Assembly (NCBI RefSeq): GCF_030150285.1
Contig: NZ_JASLGE010000032.1
Location: 1-64,000 of the forward strand
Length of the DNA stretch: 64,000 nt
DNA from: Pseudomonas sp.
GTDB lineage: Bacteria; Pseudomonadota; Gammaproteobacteria; Pseudomonadales; Pseudomonadaceae
Reading direction: 5' to 3'
A program made the translations under genes and the position numbers. The notes beneath the pieces are model-generated. The model did no database searches. It was not told the origin of the DNA and worked only from the letters and a program-made list of their open reading frames with translations. Positions within the stretch are counted from its first letter, which is position 1. The number at the start of each line of letters is the position of its first letter. Shown here in pieces: positions 30,246 to 40,739 of this stretch.

Positions 30246-31361
30246 ATGAAGCGATTGGCCGGACTTTCCGCCCTAGCCGTGATTATTTCGAGCGCCAGCG
30301 GCTGCGGTTGGCTGTGGGGTCCAGAAGGTTACTTCCGGGACCGTGGCAGCGATTATCTGGAGGCGCACGAAACCGCGCCGATGAAATTGCCGCCGGGCGT
30401 TGTGACTGACAAGCGCCTCGTGCCGCTGCTGCCGATCCCGAGCAACGTGGCAGATGACACCATCAAGGGTGAGTTTGTTGTCCCGCGTCCACAGCCATTG
30501 GGCGTGGTTGCCGGTACCAGCGACTATACCCTGCAAAAAAGCGGTGACAGCCGTTGGGTGATGGCGCAGCACGTCCCGTCAGAAGTGTGGTCGGTGACGA
30601 TGCAGTTCTTCCAGGACAACGGCTTTCGCATCGATGAGCAGCGCCCGCAAACCGGTGAGTTCACCACGACCTGGCAGCAGGCCGGTGAGCTGTCCGCTCC
30701 CATGGCGCGTCACGTGAGCAGCAGCGGCCTGGACCCCGACAGCGAAACCCGTTTGCGGGTGCGTATCGAGCCGGGCGTGCAACGCAACACCAGCGAAATC
30801 TACATTGTCAGTGCCAACCGTCCTGCGGGCAGCACGGCCAACGTCGATTTCACACCGCGTTCGATCAACACCGGGCTGGATGCCGCGCTGGTCGACGAAA
30901 TGCTGATCAGCATGAACCGCAGCGCTGAGAAGGGCGGTTCGGTGTCTCTGCTGGCCGAACGTGACTTTGATACCCCGGCGCGTGTAAGCCTGAGCGAAGA
31001 CGGCAGCGGCAACCCCGTGCTGAGCCTGAGCGAAGACCTTGATCGCGCCTGGTCGAGCGTGGGTCGTGCGCTGGAGCAGGGCGAGTGGCGTGTAGAAGAT
31101 ATCAACCGCACCTTGGGCCTGTACTACATCAACCTGGCGGAAAAAGCCGAGAAGAAGGATGAGAAGCCCGGCTTCTTCTCCAGCCTTTTTGGCAGCAAGC
31201 CGAACAAGGATGAAGTGGAAGCACGCGCCCAGCGTTATCAGGTTCGCCTGAGCAAGGTCGGTGAAAGCGTTCAGGTCACCGTCGAAGAAAACATCAACAC
31301 CAGTGCACCGCCTGAAGTGGCGCGCAAAGTGTTGGGCGAGATTCAAGACAACCTGGGCTGA
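30246..31361 (+). CDS. bamC: Outer-membrane assembly lipoprotein BamC
   Basis: A 371-residue lipoprotein (NlpB/DapX family) of the BAM complex that folds outer-membrane beta-barrels. The signal peptide ends at Cys20 (SSASGC), the lipidation site. An unstructured N-terminal lasso (about residues 21-95) binds BamD in the E. coli protein. Two helix-grip domains follow. A Lys/Glu-rich linker (AEKAEKKDEKPGFFSSLFGSK, about 297-318) sits within the second domain region. It is cotranscribed with dapA and runs almost into the next gene. Confidence 0.9.
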   Translation: MKRLAGLSALAVIISSASGCGWLWGPEGYFRDRGSDYLEAHETAPMKLPPGVVTDKRLVPLLPIPSNVADDTIKGEFVVPRPQPLGVVAGTSDYTLQKSGDSRWVMAQHVPSEVWSVTMQFFQDNGFRIDEQRPQTGEFTTTWQQAGELSAPMARHVSSSGLDPDSETRLRVRIEPGVQRNTSEIYIVSANRPAGSTANVDFTPRSINTGLDAALVDEMLISMNRSAEKGGSVSLLAERDFDTPARVSLSEDGSGNPVLSLSEDLDRAWSSVGRALEQGEWRVEDINRTLGLYYINLAEKAEKKDEKPGFFSSLFGSKPNKDEVEARAQRYQVRLSKVGESVQVTVEENINTSAPPEVARKVLGEIQDNLG

Positions 31362-31365
31362 CTGT

Positions 31366-32124
31366 ATGCGTTTTGCCGTTCTCGGCAGTGGTAGCCAAGG
31401 GAATGGCACGCTGATAGCCAGCGACAGCACGTATGTGCTTGTTGATTGCGGGTTCTCCTTGAGAGAAACCGAGCGACGTCTGGTTCGATTGGGCGTCAGC
31501 CCGCACCAACTGAGTGCCATTCTGGTAACCCACGAACATGCCGATCACGTGCATGGCGTGGGTTTACTGTCTCGGCGTTATAATTTGCCGGTGTACATGA
31601 GCCGTGGCACACAGCGCGGCATGCGTAAACCGCTTGAGCCGGCCTCGTTCGTGGCTCATGGCGAAACCCTGCAGATTGGCGCGTTGAGCATTGGCGTGAC
31701 ACGCGTTGCCCATGATGCTCAGGAGCCTACTCAATATGTCTTCAGTGACGGCCAGCGGCGTTTTGGCTTGCTGACGGACCTGGGCTCGTACTGTGAGGGT
31801 GTGCTGGACCACTATCGCAACCTTGACGCCTTGATGATCGAGGCGAACCACTGTCGCGATTTACTCGCCCGTGGTCACTACCCCTACTTTCTCAAGCAGC
31901 GGGTGGGTGGTCAGGAAGGACATTTGAACAACCACCAGGCCGCGAGCCTGGTGGCCGAGTTGGGCTGGCAAAACCTGCAACATTTGGTGCTGGCTCACCT
32001 TAGTAGCAAAAACAACCTGCCGCAGTTGGCCCGGCAATGTTTTGTCGACACCCTTGGGTGCGACCCGGACTGGCTGCAACTGGCCGATCAAGATTCAGGG
32101 CTCGACTGGCGCACAATCGCCTAG
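31366..32124 (+). CDS. MBL-fold metallohydrolase
   Basis: A 252-residue metallo-beta-lactamase-fold protein. The two-metal motif THEHADHVHG is at residues 55-64, with later ligands in VAHDAQEP, LLTDLGSY and EANHC. It belongs to the YycJ/WalJ-like group of putative nucleases or phosphodiesterases; the substrate in Pseudomonas is unknown. The start at 31366 lies four bases after the bamC stop, so translation is probably coupled. It sits constantly between bamC and purC in Pseudomonas as I recall. Confidence 0.87.
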   Translation: MRFAVLGSGSQGNGTLIASDSTYVLVDCGFSLRETERRLVRLGVSPHQLSAILVTHEHADHVHGVGLLSRRYNLPVYMSRGTQRGMRKPLEPASFVAHGETLQIGALSIGVTRVAHDAQEPTQYVFSDGQRRFGLLTDLGSYCEGVLDHYRNLDALMIEANHCRDLLARGHYPYFLKQRVGGQEGHLNNHQAASLVAELGWQNLQHLVLAHLSSKNNLPQLARQCFVDTLGCDPDWLQLADQDSGLDWRTIA

Positions 32125-32152
32125 CCCACCTACTTAGCATGCGGAGCCCATC

Positions 32153-32866
32153 ATGGAAAAACGTGAAGAACTCTATCGCGGTAAAGCGAAATCGGTTTAC
32201 AAGACCGACGACGAAAACCGCTTGATCCTGTTGTTTCGCAACGACACCTCGGCATTTGACGGCAAGCGTATCGAACAGCTCGACCGCAAAGGCATGGTCA
32301 ACAACAAGTTCAACGCCTTCATCATGCAGAAACTCGAAGAAGCCGGCGTGCCGACCCAATTCGACAAGCTGCTGGGCGACAATGAATGCCTGGTGAAAAA
32401 GCTCGACATGATCCCGGTCGAATGCGTCGTGCGTAACTATGCTGCCGGCAGCCTGGTCAAGCGCCTGGGTGTTGAAGAGGGCTTGAAGCTCAACCCATAC
32501 ACCTTCGAGCTGTTCCTGAAGGACGACGCCAAGGGCGACCCGTTCATCAACGAATCCCACGTTGTGGCATTTGGTTGGGGCACTGCCGAACAACTGGTGC
32601 GCATGAAAGAGCTGTCGCTGAAGGTAAACGACGTCCTGAACAAACTGTTCGACGACGCAGGCCTGATGCTGGTGGACTTCAAACTTGAGTTCGGCGTATT
32701 CCATGACGGCTCCATCGTCCTGGGCGACGAATTCAGCCCGGACGGCTGCCGCCTGTGGGACAAAGCGACCGGCAAGAAAATGGACAAAGACCGCTTCCGC
32801 CAGGGTTTGGGCGGCGTGATCGAAGCCTACGAAGAAGTTGCAAACCGCCTCGGCGTCCCGCTTTAA
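32153..32866 (+). CDS. purC: SAICAR synthase
   Basis: A 237-residue ATP-dependent ligase joining CAIR and aspartate in purine synthesis. It begins [20 protein letters not shown] and has [11 protein letters not shown], the conserved [14 protein letters not shown] (about 95-108) and LVDFKLEFG and [13 protein letters not shown] (about 185-205). Length is standard for the bacterial enzyme. A clear GCGGAG ribosome site precedes the ATG. tRNA-Ser follows 92 bases after the stop. Confidence 0.96.
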   Translation: MEKREELYRGKAKSVYKTDDENRLILLFRNDTSAFDGKRIEQLDRKGMVNNKFNAFIMQKLEEAGVPTQFDKLLGDNECLVKKLDMIPVECVVRNYAAGSLVKRLGVEEGLKLNPYTFELFLKDDAKGDPFINESHVVAFGWGTAEQLVRMKELSLKVNDVLNKLFDDAGLMLVDFKLEFGVFHDGSIVLGDEFSPDGCRLWDKATGKKMDKDRFRQGLGGVIEAYEEVANRLGVPL

Positions 32867-32958
32867 GCTGTAAGCGCGCGCAAGCAACTGATACCACGCA
32901 ACTTTTTTGAAATAAGGCTTTGCCAGAATCAAAAACCGCTGTTATCATGCGCGCCGTT

Positions 32959-33929
<971 letters not shown>

Positions 33930-34087
33930 TTGAGAACGCCCTGTAGATTTTTTCGTCCACTTTCCGTTTTAACCGCGCAATTCACAATTCCCCCCCCCCA
34001 GCTGTTTTTCGAGCCTTCCAGAGGTTGGACAGAGTAAACAGTGTGGTCAATTGAACAGTTTTTTTCATCATCCTACGAAAGCGTACT

Positions 34088-35383
34088 TTATTTGGCAGGA
34101 GCGATTGCCTCGACTTGCTCTGCTGTAATTGCCTTGCCCTGGCCTCCCCATTGAGCACGCATCCAGGAGGCCAAACCCGCAACTTCTTCAGCACTCATTC
34201 GATCCGCAAATCCCGGCATGGCATACATACGCTGATTCCCGGTGAACGTTTGTGTGGGAACCCCCTGCAAAATAATGGTCAGCAGATTAACCGGGCTGTC
34301 CATGACGACAGCAATATTGCCATTCATTGGCGGCGCAACATTTGGAATGCCTTCCCCATTGGTCCCGTGACATCCGGCACACGCGGAGAAGTAACTGAGT
34401 CGGCCACGCTGCAACGGCGTATCACTGGCAGCAGGTAGTGGCTCAGGTGCTTTTTCCGGCTTAAGCAGTTGACCATCCTTACCGGTCATCAGGTATGAGG
34501 CGATAGCATCCACATCAGCCGCTTGCATCGCACTGGTAGAGAAGTGCGTCACGGTATACATGCTGCCAAAGGCTGTGCCTTGGGCAGAGATGCCGGAGCT
34601 CAGATACTCGCTCAATGACGTAGTGTTAAAGCCTCGCTTTGCCAGCGTCTGTGCAGTGATGTCAGGGACCACCAGGCCATCAACGACGTCACCTCCCTCC
34701 AGGGAGCGTGCAAAAGAAACACCCATCGTGACATTGCGCGGCGTATGACAGGCCCCACAATGCCCCAGACCTTCCACTAAATAGGCGCCGCGCAACCATT
34801 GTTCCGAAGCCCCCTCGCGTACAGGCGGTTGACGGTCTGGAAAGTTGATCAATGCCCAAAAGTTCATAAATGGTCGCACAGGCAGCCTGAACACTCCGGT
34901 GTTAGCAACATTGGGCTCAGCAATAGACGGCAGGCTCATGATGTAGGCATACAAGGCATCAATGTCTTCGGGGCGCGTGATATGCGTGAAGACAAAAGGC
35001 ATGCCCGGATACAGATTCCTGTTGCCGGGTGCGATGCCATCACGCAGCACACGATGAAAGTCTTCACGGGTGTAGTTGCCGATGCCATAGGTCTTGTCAG
35101 GGGTTATGTTGGTCGAATAGAGGGTTCCAAACGGTGTATCAATAGGTACACCGCCGGCACCTCTTGGCCCCTGAGGCAGCGAATGGCAGCCCATGCAATT
35201 TCCAGCCAGGGCCAACTCACGGCCACGGGGGAGCAACTCCCGGGTCTGCGCATCCGTCAGCGGTTGCTGTACACCAGGTGCAACCGTTGAGGGACGGAAC
35301 ACACCCAGGAGTACGGCTAGAGCAAGCAAAACCGCGACAACTATGAAACTCACCAAGCCATTGCGTAAACGGTTACGTTTCAT
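34088..35383 (-). CDS. Membrane-anchored triheme cytochrome c subunit
   Basis: A 431-residue protein with an N-terminal membrane anchor (FIVVAVLLALAVLLGVF) and three c-type heme sites: CMGCH (about residue 63), CGACH (about 210) and CAGCH (about 335). Methionines suited as axial ligands follow each, for example YPGMPFVF and YAMPGF. It resembles the cytochrome subunits of alcohol and aldehyde dehydrogenases, which pass electrons to the quinone pool or an oxidase. It starts 11 bases after the [2Fe-2S] subunit stop, so it is the electron outlet of the molybdenum enzyme encoded upstream. Confidence 0.88.
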   Translation of the reverse strand: MKRNRLRNGLVSFIVVAVLLALAVLLGVFRPSTVAPGVQQPLTDAQTRELLPRGRELALAGNCMGCHSLPQGPRGAGGVPIDTPFGTLYSTNITPDKTYGIGNYTREDFHRVLRDGIAPGNRNLYPGMPFVFTHITRPEDIDALYAYIMSLPSIAEPNVANTGVFRLPVRPFMNFWALINFPDRQPPVREGASEQWLRGAYLVEGLGHCGACHTPRNVTMGVSFARSLEGGDVVDGLVVPDITAQTLAKRGFNTTSLSEYLSSGISAQGTAFGSMYTVTHFSTSAMQAADVDAIASYLMTGKDGQLLKPEKAPEPLPAASDTPLQRGRLSYFSACAGCHGTNGEGIPNVAPPMNGNIAVVMDSPVNLLTIILQGVPTQTFTGNQRMYAMPGFADRMSAEEVAGLASWMRAQWGGQGKAITAEQVEAIAPAK

Positions 35384-35393
35384 TGCCTGCTCC

Positions 35394-35939
35394 TTAGTCG
35401 ATCACGCAGCCAGGAGTCTTCAGCGCGACGTCCTGAACAGCCTGGTAGTAACGGACATACCCGGTACAACGACAGATATGGTCATTGAGCGCTGTTTCGA
35501 TTTGACTTTGTAAGTCGGCACGTTTTACAGGTTGGCGCTTTAAAGATTCAACAAACACGGTGGCTGCAGTCACGAACCCCGGAGTGCAATAACCGCACTG
35601 AAATGAAAAGTGTTCGATAAAGGCCTGCTGTATCGGGGTCAGGTCGCTCACCTCGCCATGCTCATCCCGCTTGGCCTGGCCCTCAATGGTAATCAGCGTT
35701 TTACCATTAAAAAAGTGGGCGTCAAAGATACATGTACGCGTCTCTATGGGGATTCCGTCGGGTTGAATTTCCATGACGGTGCACGCATGGCAAATGCCTT
35801 GCCCACAACCAAAACGAGTGCCTGTCAGATCAAGGTGTTCATGCAAAAAATCGATCATGGGCATGCCCACGGGCGCGTCTACCGGACCTACTTTCTGACC
35901 GTTTATGGTGAGGGTCAGTAAGCGTTTCTCAATACTCAT
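35394..35939 (-). CDS. [2Fe-2S] subunit of molybdenum hydroxylase
   Basis: A 181-residue iron-sulfur subunit of the xanthine-oxidase family. The plant-ferredoxin cluster is GTRFGCGQGICHACTV (about residues 37-52) with a fourth Cys in RTCIF. The helical second cluster is CGYCTPGF and CRCTGYVRY (about 115-160). It carries electrons from the Mo site to the cytochrome. Its ATG overlaps the Mo-subunit TGA (ATGA), so the two are made together. No Tat signal is present; it probably travels folded with the large subunit. Confidence 0.92.
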   Translation of the reverse strand: MSIEKRLLTLTINGQKVGPVDAPVGMPMIDFLHEHLDLTGTRFGCGQGICHACTVMEIQPDGIPIETRTCIFDAHFFNGKTLITIEGQAKRDEHGEVSDLTPIQQAFIEHFSFQCGYCTPGFVTAATVFVESLKRQPVKRADLQSQIETALNDHICRCTGYVRYYQAVQDVALKTPGCVID

Positions 35940-38869
35940 AGCATCAACGCCTTTTTAATTTTGTTGGCTGTCACTGGAAGGTGATAGAAGCGTGTTCCAA
36001 TGGCATGAGTAATGGCATTGCCCGTCGCAGCTACAACCGGGATCATCACCACCTCGGCTAAGCCTTTGGGTGGGGATGTTTCAGTGAGAGGATCAAGATA
36101 GGCGGCCGTTTGCGTCCACACGGCGACATCTTTGGCCCGTGGCAACCTGTAGCGGTTGAAGTTCCAAGTGCCGTTCCCCGGGCCATCACCGTACAAAGGG
36201 AGTTCTTCCATCAGCGCGTGACCAATACCCATGGCGATACCGCCTTGCTGCTGGCCTGACACCAGAGCAGGCACAATGATATTGCCGGGATCGAGCAAGC
36301 TGTGATGATTCATGATCTCAACCTGCCCTGTGAAGGTGTTGACATTCAGTTCTACCAGGCAGGCTGCTGGTGTATAGGTGGTGACACCCGCGTTGTTGCG
36401 CTGGGCAGACGGAAACTGAACGTTACTGCGCTTGATGAAGTCATAGCCGCCGGTAGACATTCTTGTCTTCAACGACTCGGGAGCAGCATCTCCATAGCGC
36501 ACTGCGATTGCATCTGCGGGTAGATTCTTGATCCCTAGTCCAGGAATCTCGAAATCGGCACGAGCCCATTGCCAACGGCTGAAGCAGTGCAGGGCAACGC
36601 CTGTGACAAGTCCCATTTCATGGGCTTTACGGGCGATTGCTTCGAATGCTAGTGGCGCCATACCACCGCCGCCGATGCCGCCAGGCACTGCCCGCAGGTC
36701 TTTGGCGGTCATATAGCCACTCGCCAGCTGGCCTCCTGCCGGACCACTGCTCCAAATGGCCTGTGCAGCAGGCCAAACAGTATTTTCGAGTAGAAATTGA
36801 GCAGCCTGACGTGTACCAAATCCGATGAAGTAGACACTGTTTGAAGCGCTCATCGCGGGCAAAATAGCGGGCACCCAGAAGGGGTCCCGTGCAAGCTCGT
36901 CCTGTTGTTCCTGTGTAATGGAGAACGGTTCGAAATTACTCATTAGCGGCAACTGAGCGAAGTTGGTTTCACCAAAAATTGCGATATCAGGTGCCTTGCC
37001 CAGCAAGCGCTGCACCATGACTTGCTGCGCCGTCGTAGCACCGGTACCAATTTCTTGTACGCAGTGGCGCATTGTAATCTTGCCTGCTGCATCGAACTCT
37101 AATAACAGCGCCGTGGTATCTGCACCCGTTCCATAGTCTTTCTGCACTTGTGCAAAGCCCACGCCGTAGCGACGACCGGGATTGGCTGCCTCGTATTTAA
37201 CTTTTTCCTGCTCGCGGTTTAGCCACAGTGGATGACTCGAGGCGAGGTCAAGCATCTCCAGATTACGTGGGTCACCCAGCTGGACTGCACCCTGAGTGTT
37301 TGGATCGCCCGCCTGCAATGCATTTCGCTTACGCAACTCAATGGCGTCTATTCCCAACTGCGCAGCAACTTCGTCAATCAGTAACTCTGTGATAGACATG
37401 GCCTGGAGAGTGCCGTACCCGCGCATCGAGCCCGCTTCGACTGCGGCTGTTGCAATCGCAGCAGTGGCCAGATCGGACTTGGGAAAGTAGTAGATGGACT
37501 GAGCTGCGGTGGCAGCGACTTGCGCCACTGAGAAAGAAAAGTTGGCGCGACCACCACCATTACAATTATAGAAAGCTTTAAGCACCTCGAATTTCCCGGT
37601 CTTGCGATCAGCGACCAGCGTTAGATCCATCTCGATACTGTGGCGCTTCATACCCAACTGGAACTGCTCGTAGCGGTCATTGGCCAGGCGCACAGGCAGG
37701 CCATCACCATAAAAACAAGCTGCAATCGTGTAGAAAGGGAAAATGGAGTGATCTTTGGAGCCATATCCAACGGTGGTGCCAGACACCAGTTCAATCTTCT
37801 CAACTGGAAAGCGCTTGTTATCTTTGACCATGAACGCGGCAACCCGCGCAACTTCATACGGAGACTGCGCAGCAATCAGTACATGCAAGGTACGCGTCGA
37901 TGCATCGTACCAAGCATTGCCGTTATCAGGCTCCATGGCACTGGGGTCAATGGACTGCGAAAAACCCTGGCGTTGCACAACAAGTTTTGCAGGGTTGTTA
38001 TGTGCAGCTTCAATCTCTGCCTCAATAATGCCCGCAGCGGCCATACCCCGGCGCATCGGCTCATCGGTCTGCTGAGCGACTTTTAATGGATCGCGAACAC
38101 CGCCACCGCCGCGATGGGGCAACAAGACTGAACGCGGAACAAAGATGCCGTCCGGATCCGCTTTAGGCCAGGTAGGCGTATCACCGTCAAAATTCCCCCA
38201 AATAACAGCATCCTGGATAGGTGCAAAGGCAGGAGGGGCAGATGGCGTCTCACCACCGATTCTCACATAACGCGCCGCTCCATAATTGGGGGGCTGGATC
38301 AATCCCGTCTTCCTGCCATATTTGACTGCAGTGGTTTCGAATCGCAAACGCCGCTTGGCCGCTTCAAAACGGTCAAAGTCATGGAAGATCAATAAGGCCA
38401 CAGGGTGTCCGTATAGTGGGGCCGTGTTACCCGCCGGCAGCAGAAAGTCCTGACCGTAAAACCCAACGCCTAGATCTGCCAGTTCGGGGACCCGGACACC
38501 GTCTTTTTCCAAATCGGCATGCTTTAAAACCCGATCTGGCTGCAAGTCTGGCCCAAGCATTGACAGGTCAATATCGTCAAATGCATGTTCGACATCGGTT
38601 GCTTTGAGGAAAAAACCATGTGCTTGTTTTTCTGGCCAGCCAGGCAGGTTTTTGGAGCGGAAGTCACGGGCGAATACTTTTTCGCCCGTGACTTTTCGTA
38701 TCGCATCCCATCGATATTTCACACTGCCATCGGGCGCCATCCATTCGGATGTTTGCGCTCCTGAATGAACTTCACGCGCTTGAAGCGCAGGCAAGCGGCC
38801 GAACATAACAGTGATACCCGCAAACGTTCCAAGCTTGATAAAGTCGCGTCGATTGATGCCTGATGCCAT
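35936..38869 (-). CDS. Tat-exported molybdopterin subunit, xanthine-oxidase family
   Basis: A 977-residue catalytic subunit. An N-terminal twin-arginine signal (NRRDFIKLGTFAGITVMFG) sends it to the periplasm folded. The Mo-binding core contains QSIDPSAMEPDNGNAW, GSMRGYGTLQAMSITELLIDEVA and ELRKRN. The family's catalytic Glu is probably the one in PPKGLAEVVMIP near the C terminus, where the usual motif is GEP. Oxidises by hydroxylation with water; the substrate could be an aldehyde or an N-heterocycle and cannot be read from sequence. It resembles isoquinoline 1-oxidoreductase and NicB-type enzymes, with the heme part as a separate protein. Confidence 0.87.
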   Translation of the reverse strand: MASGINRRDFIKLGTFAGITVMFGRLPALQAREVHSGAQTSEWMAPDGSVKYRWDAIRKVTGEKVFARDFRSKNLPGWPEKQAHGFFLKATDVEHAFDDIDLSMLGPDLQPDRVLKHADLEKDGVRVPELADLGVGFYGQDFLLPAGNTAPLYGHPVALLIFHDFDRFEAAKRRLRFETTAVKYGRKTGLIQPPNYGAARYVRIGGETPSAPPAFAPIQDAVIWGNFDGDTPTWPKADPDGIFVPRSVLLPHRGGGGVRDPLKVAQQTDEPMRRGMAAAGIIEAEIEAAHNNPAKLVVQRQGFSQSIDPSAMEPDNGNAWYDASTRTLHVLIAAQSPYEVARVAAFMVKDNKRFPVEKIELVSGTTVGYGSKDHSIFPFYTIAACFYGDGLPVRLANDRYEQFQLGMKRHSIEMDLTLVADRKTGKFEVLKAFYNCNGGGRANFSFSVAQVAATAAQSIYYFPKSDLATAAIATAAVEAGSMRGYGTLQAMSITELLIDEVAAQLGIDAIELRKRNALQAGDPNTQGAVQLGDPRNLEMLDLASSHPLWLNREQEKVKYEAANPGRRYGVGFAQVQKDYGTGADTTALLLEFDAAGKITMRHCVQEIGTGATTAQQVMVQRLLGKAPDIAIFGETNFAQLPLMSNFEPFSITQEQQDELARDPFWVPAILPAMSASNSVYFIGFGTRQAAQFLLENTVWPAAQAIWSSGPAGGQLASGYMTAKDLRAVPGGIGGGGMAPLAFEAIARKAHEMGLVTGVALHCFSRWQWARADFEIPGLGIKNLPADAIAVRYGDAAPESLKTRMSTGGYDFIKRSNVQFPSAQRNNAGVTTYTPAACLVELNVNTFTGQVEIMNHHSLLDPGNIIVPALVSGQQQGGIAMGIGHALMEELPLYGDGPGNGTWNFNRYRLPRAKDVAVWTQTAAYLDPLTETSPPKGLAEVVMIPVVAATGNAITHAIGTRFYHLPVTANKIKKALML

Positions 38870-39129
38870 GTTTGCTTCCTCTAAACACAGTCATACCGGT
38901 TTAAGTCGTCATTGAGCATAGATGCAAGCGCAAGAAAAAATCATTAGGTGTGAGGTGAAAATCCTAGATAAAAAAGCTTAGATAAAAAGCGATAGAAATC
39001 CACCTGAAAGTTAAATAAACGCCCCGATCGCTCTCTCTAAAAACAATCGCGGAGATATACCCGCACGCCAGTTTTGACATTGAGGTTAAATGACTTGCTT
39101 TTTAAATACTTTCATGCTGCCAAACTAAG
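38870..39129. other. Gap between Mo subunit and xdhC
   Basis: A 260-base AT-rich gap upstream of the Mo-subunit gene. It is long enough for a promoter of its own for the three structural genes, separate from xdhC-mocA. I see no named operator. Confidence 0.4.
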
Positions 39130-40134
39130 TCAGCTGCGCTCAAGCTGCTCTTTTTTTTGTTTGCCCACGCTAATCTTCATCGCAGGTTCAAGGATGACAC
39201 CGTTTTTAATGGCAATAATCTCCGCCATAATGCTCACCGCTATTTCAGCAGGCGTTTTACTGTCGATGAATAAACCAATGGGGCCGTGCAGCCGTTGCAT
39301 CGTTTCCTTTTCAATCTCAAAGTGCTCAATCAATCGTGCACGCCGAGCCTCATTGTTCTGACGCGAACCAATGGCACCGACATAAAAAGCGGGGCTCTGG
39401 AGCGCCTCTATTATCGCCAAATCATCCAGTTTAGGATCGTGACTAAGCGTCACCACGCATGAGCTTGGGTCTGGCCTGAAAGCGGTGACTGCATCATCTG
39501 GCATACACCGTAACAGGGGGACTTCGCTCTCGTTCCAGCTGAATGTATGTTCAGGACGAGGGTCGCATACCGTGACCGTAAATCCCGTGCTCTGGGCAAT
39601 TGCCGCTAGATACCTGGCGAGTACCCCGGCACCGATCAGCAACATGCGCCATCGCGGGCCTATGTACATTGCCAGTTGCTGATCATCTAAAAACAAAGGT
39701 GCGTACTTGTTGACGGCGGTTAACTGCACATCCCCGGTTTCGCAATCCACGGTACGCCGCACCAAGGCCCCGCCATCCAGATATTCCAGTAGCTGTTCAA
39801 GCCGCTCTGCACAAGGGTTGCGCTCCACCATCAACTCAATGGTACCCCCGCAAGGCAAGCCAAAACGGTTTGCTTCCTCTGCGGTCACGCCATAACGAAC
39901 CAAAGTGGTTGATGGCGTCGTCTCAATATCTTTAAAGCGATCAAACAGGTCATCCTCAATGCACCCGCCCGAGACTGACCCCACCATTTCTGCCCCGACT
40001 CGCAGGGCCAGCATCGCTCCGACTGGACGAGGCGATGACCCCCAGGTCTTTACAACAGTGATGAGCAACGCGACTTGCCCTGCTTGGCGCCATGCGTGCA
40101 GAGCACGCAAAACCGTTATATCGACAGCATCCAT
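39130..40134 (-). CDS. XdhC/CoxI-family Mo-cofactor maturation protein
   Basis: A 334-residue protein of the XdhC family, which binds molybdenum cofactor, promotes its sulfuration and inserts it into xanthine-oxidase-type enzymes. The N-terminal domain has VKTWGSSPRPVGAML and GSVSGGCIEDD (about residues 27-60) and GLPCGGTIELMVE. The C-terminal Rossmann domain has LLIGAGVLARYLAAIA and GAIGSRQN. I start it at 40134 (MDAVDITVLRALH) because GGAGAAG lies five bases upstream; a longer frame overlaps the upstream gene. It belongs functionally to the Mo enzyme downstream. Confidence 0.88.
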   Translation of the reverse strand: MDAVDITVLRALHAWRQAGQVALLITVVKTWGSSPRPVGAMLALRVGAEMVGSVSGGCIEDDLFDRFKDIETTPSTTLVRYGVTAEEANRFGLPCGGTIELMVERNPCAERLEQLLEYLDGGALVRRTVDCETGDVQLTAVNKYAPLFLDDQQLAMYIGPRWRMLLIGAGVLARYLAAIAQSTGFTVTVCDPRPEHTFSWNESEVPLLRCMPDDAVTAFRPDPSSCVVTLSHDPKLDDLAIIEALQSPAFYVGAIGSRQNNEARRARLIEHFEIEKETMQRLHGPIGLFIDSKTPAEIAVSIMAEIIAIKNGVILEPAMKISVGKQKKEQLERS

Positions 40135-40175
40135 GGCTTCTCCGACAACAACGTTGTGACACATGTGAGGTGTGA

Positions 40176-40739
40176 TCAATGGGTACAAAGCCAGAGTTCG
40201 GCTCGTTGCAAATCTTCTACGGTGTCGATGTCATGCACGATGCCTGGGTCATCAACCAACAGGGCTTTGACTTGCCCTTGACTGTCCAGGGCTTGCAGTA
40301 CTGAGCGAGCCCCTTGGTCACCCCGCAAGCCCAGCAACGCCTCAGCACAACTCGCTGCGAAAGCGACAGGGTGGCCTTGGCGCTGTTCCCAGTACGGCAC
40401 GACTGCCTGATAGGGTTCGTCAGTGATTAAAGCCTGCGCAACGGCGCGTAGTGTTGCAGAGCACACCAGTGGCATATCAGCAGGCAAGATCAACCAACCC
40501 GCCGCACCCTGCGTAGAACGCACACCGCAGGCAATGGAGTCACCCATACCTTCAGTCTCTGCCCCCGCGGGACTGACTATATGGCACTGCAAGCCAGCCT
40601 TTGCCACGGCTTCCAGCACATGGCTCATCACCGGTTTTCCAGCCAGTAGCGCTTGCAGTTTATGTGTATGGCCGCCACTGGAAGCAAAGCGCACTCCTTT
40701 ACCTGCTGCCAGCACTAACACCGTTACGTTCATGTTCAT
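40176..40739 (-). CDS. MocA-like molybdenum cofactor cytidylyltransferase
   Basis: A 187-residue nucleotidyltransferase of the MobA/MocA fold. The nucleotide-binding LAAGKGVRFASSGGHTHKLQ (residues 10-29, with the Lys of the motif) and the metal-binding LILPADMPLV (about residue 85) are present, as is the QGHPVAF segment of the xanthine-oxidase-associated group. It probably makes the MCD form of the cofactor used by this enzyme family. It is the first gene of the minus-strand cluster, 41 bases before xdhC. Confidence 0.85.
   Translation of the reverse strand: MNMNVTVLVLAAGKGVRFASSGGHTHKLQALLAGKPVMSHVLEAVAKAGLQCHIVSPAGAETEGMGDSIACGVRSTQGAAGWLILPADMPLVCSATLRAVAQALITDEPYQAVVPYWEQRQGHPVAFAASCAEALLGLRGDQGARSVLQALDSQGQVKALLVDDPGIVHDIDTVEDLQRAELWLCTH

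Noticed and set aside
33990..33998. A run of nine C
   Set aside because: It lies in IS remnant/non-coding DNA with no gene whose frame or promoter it could switch.
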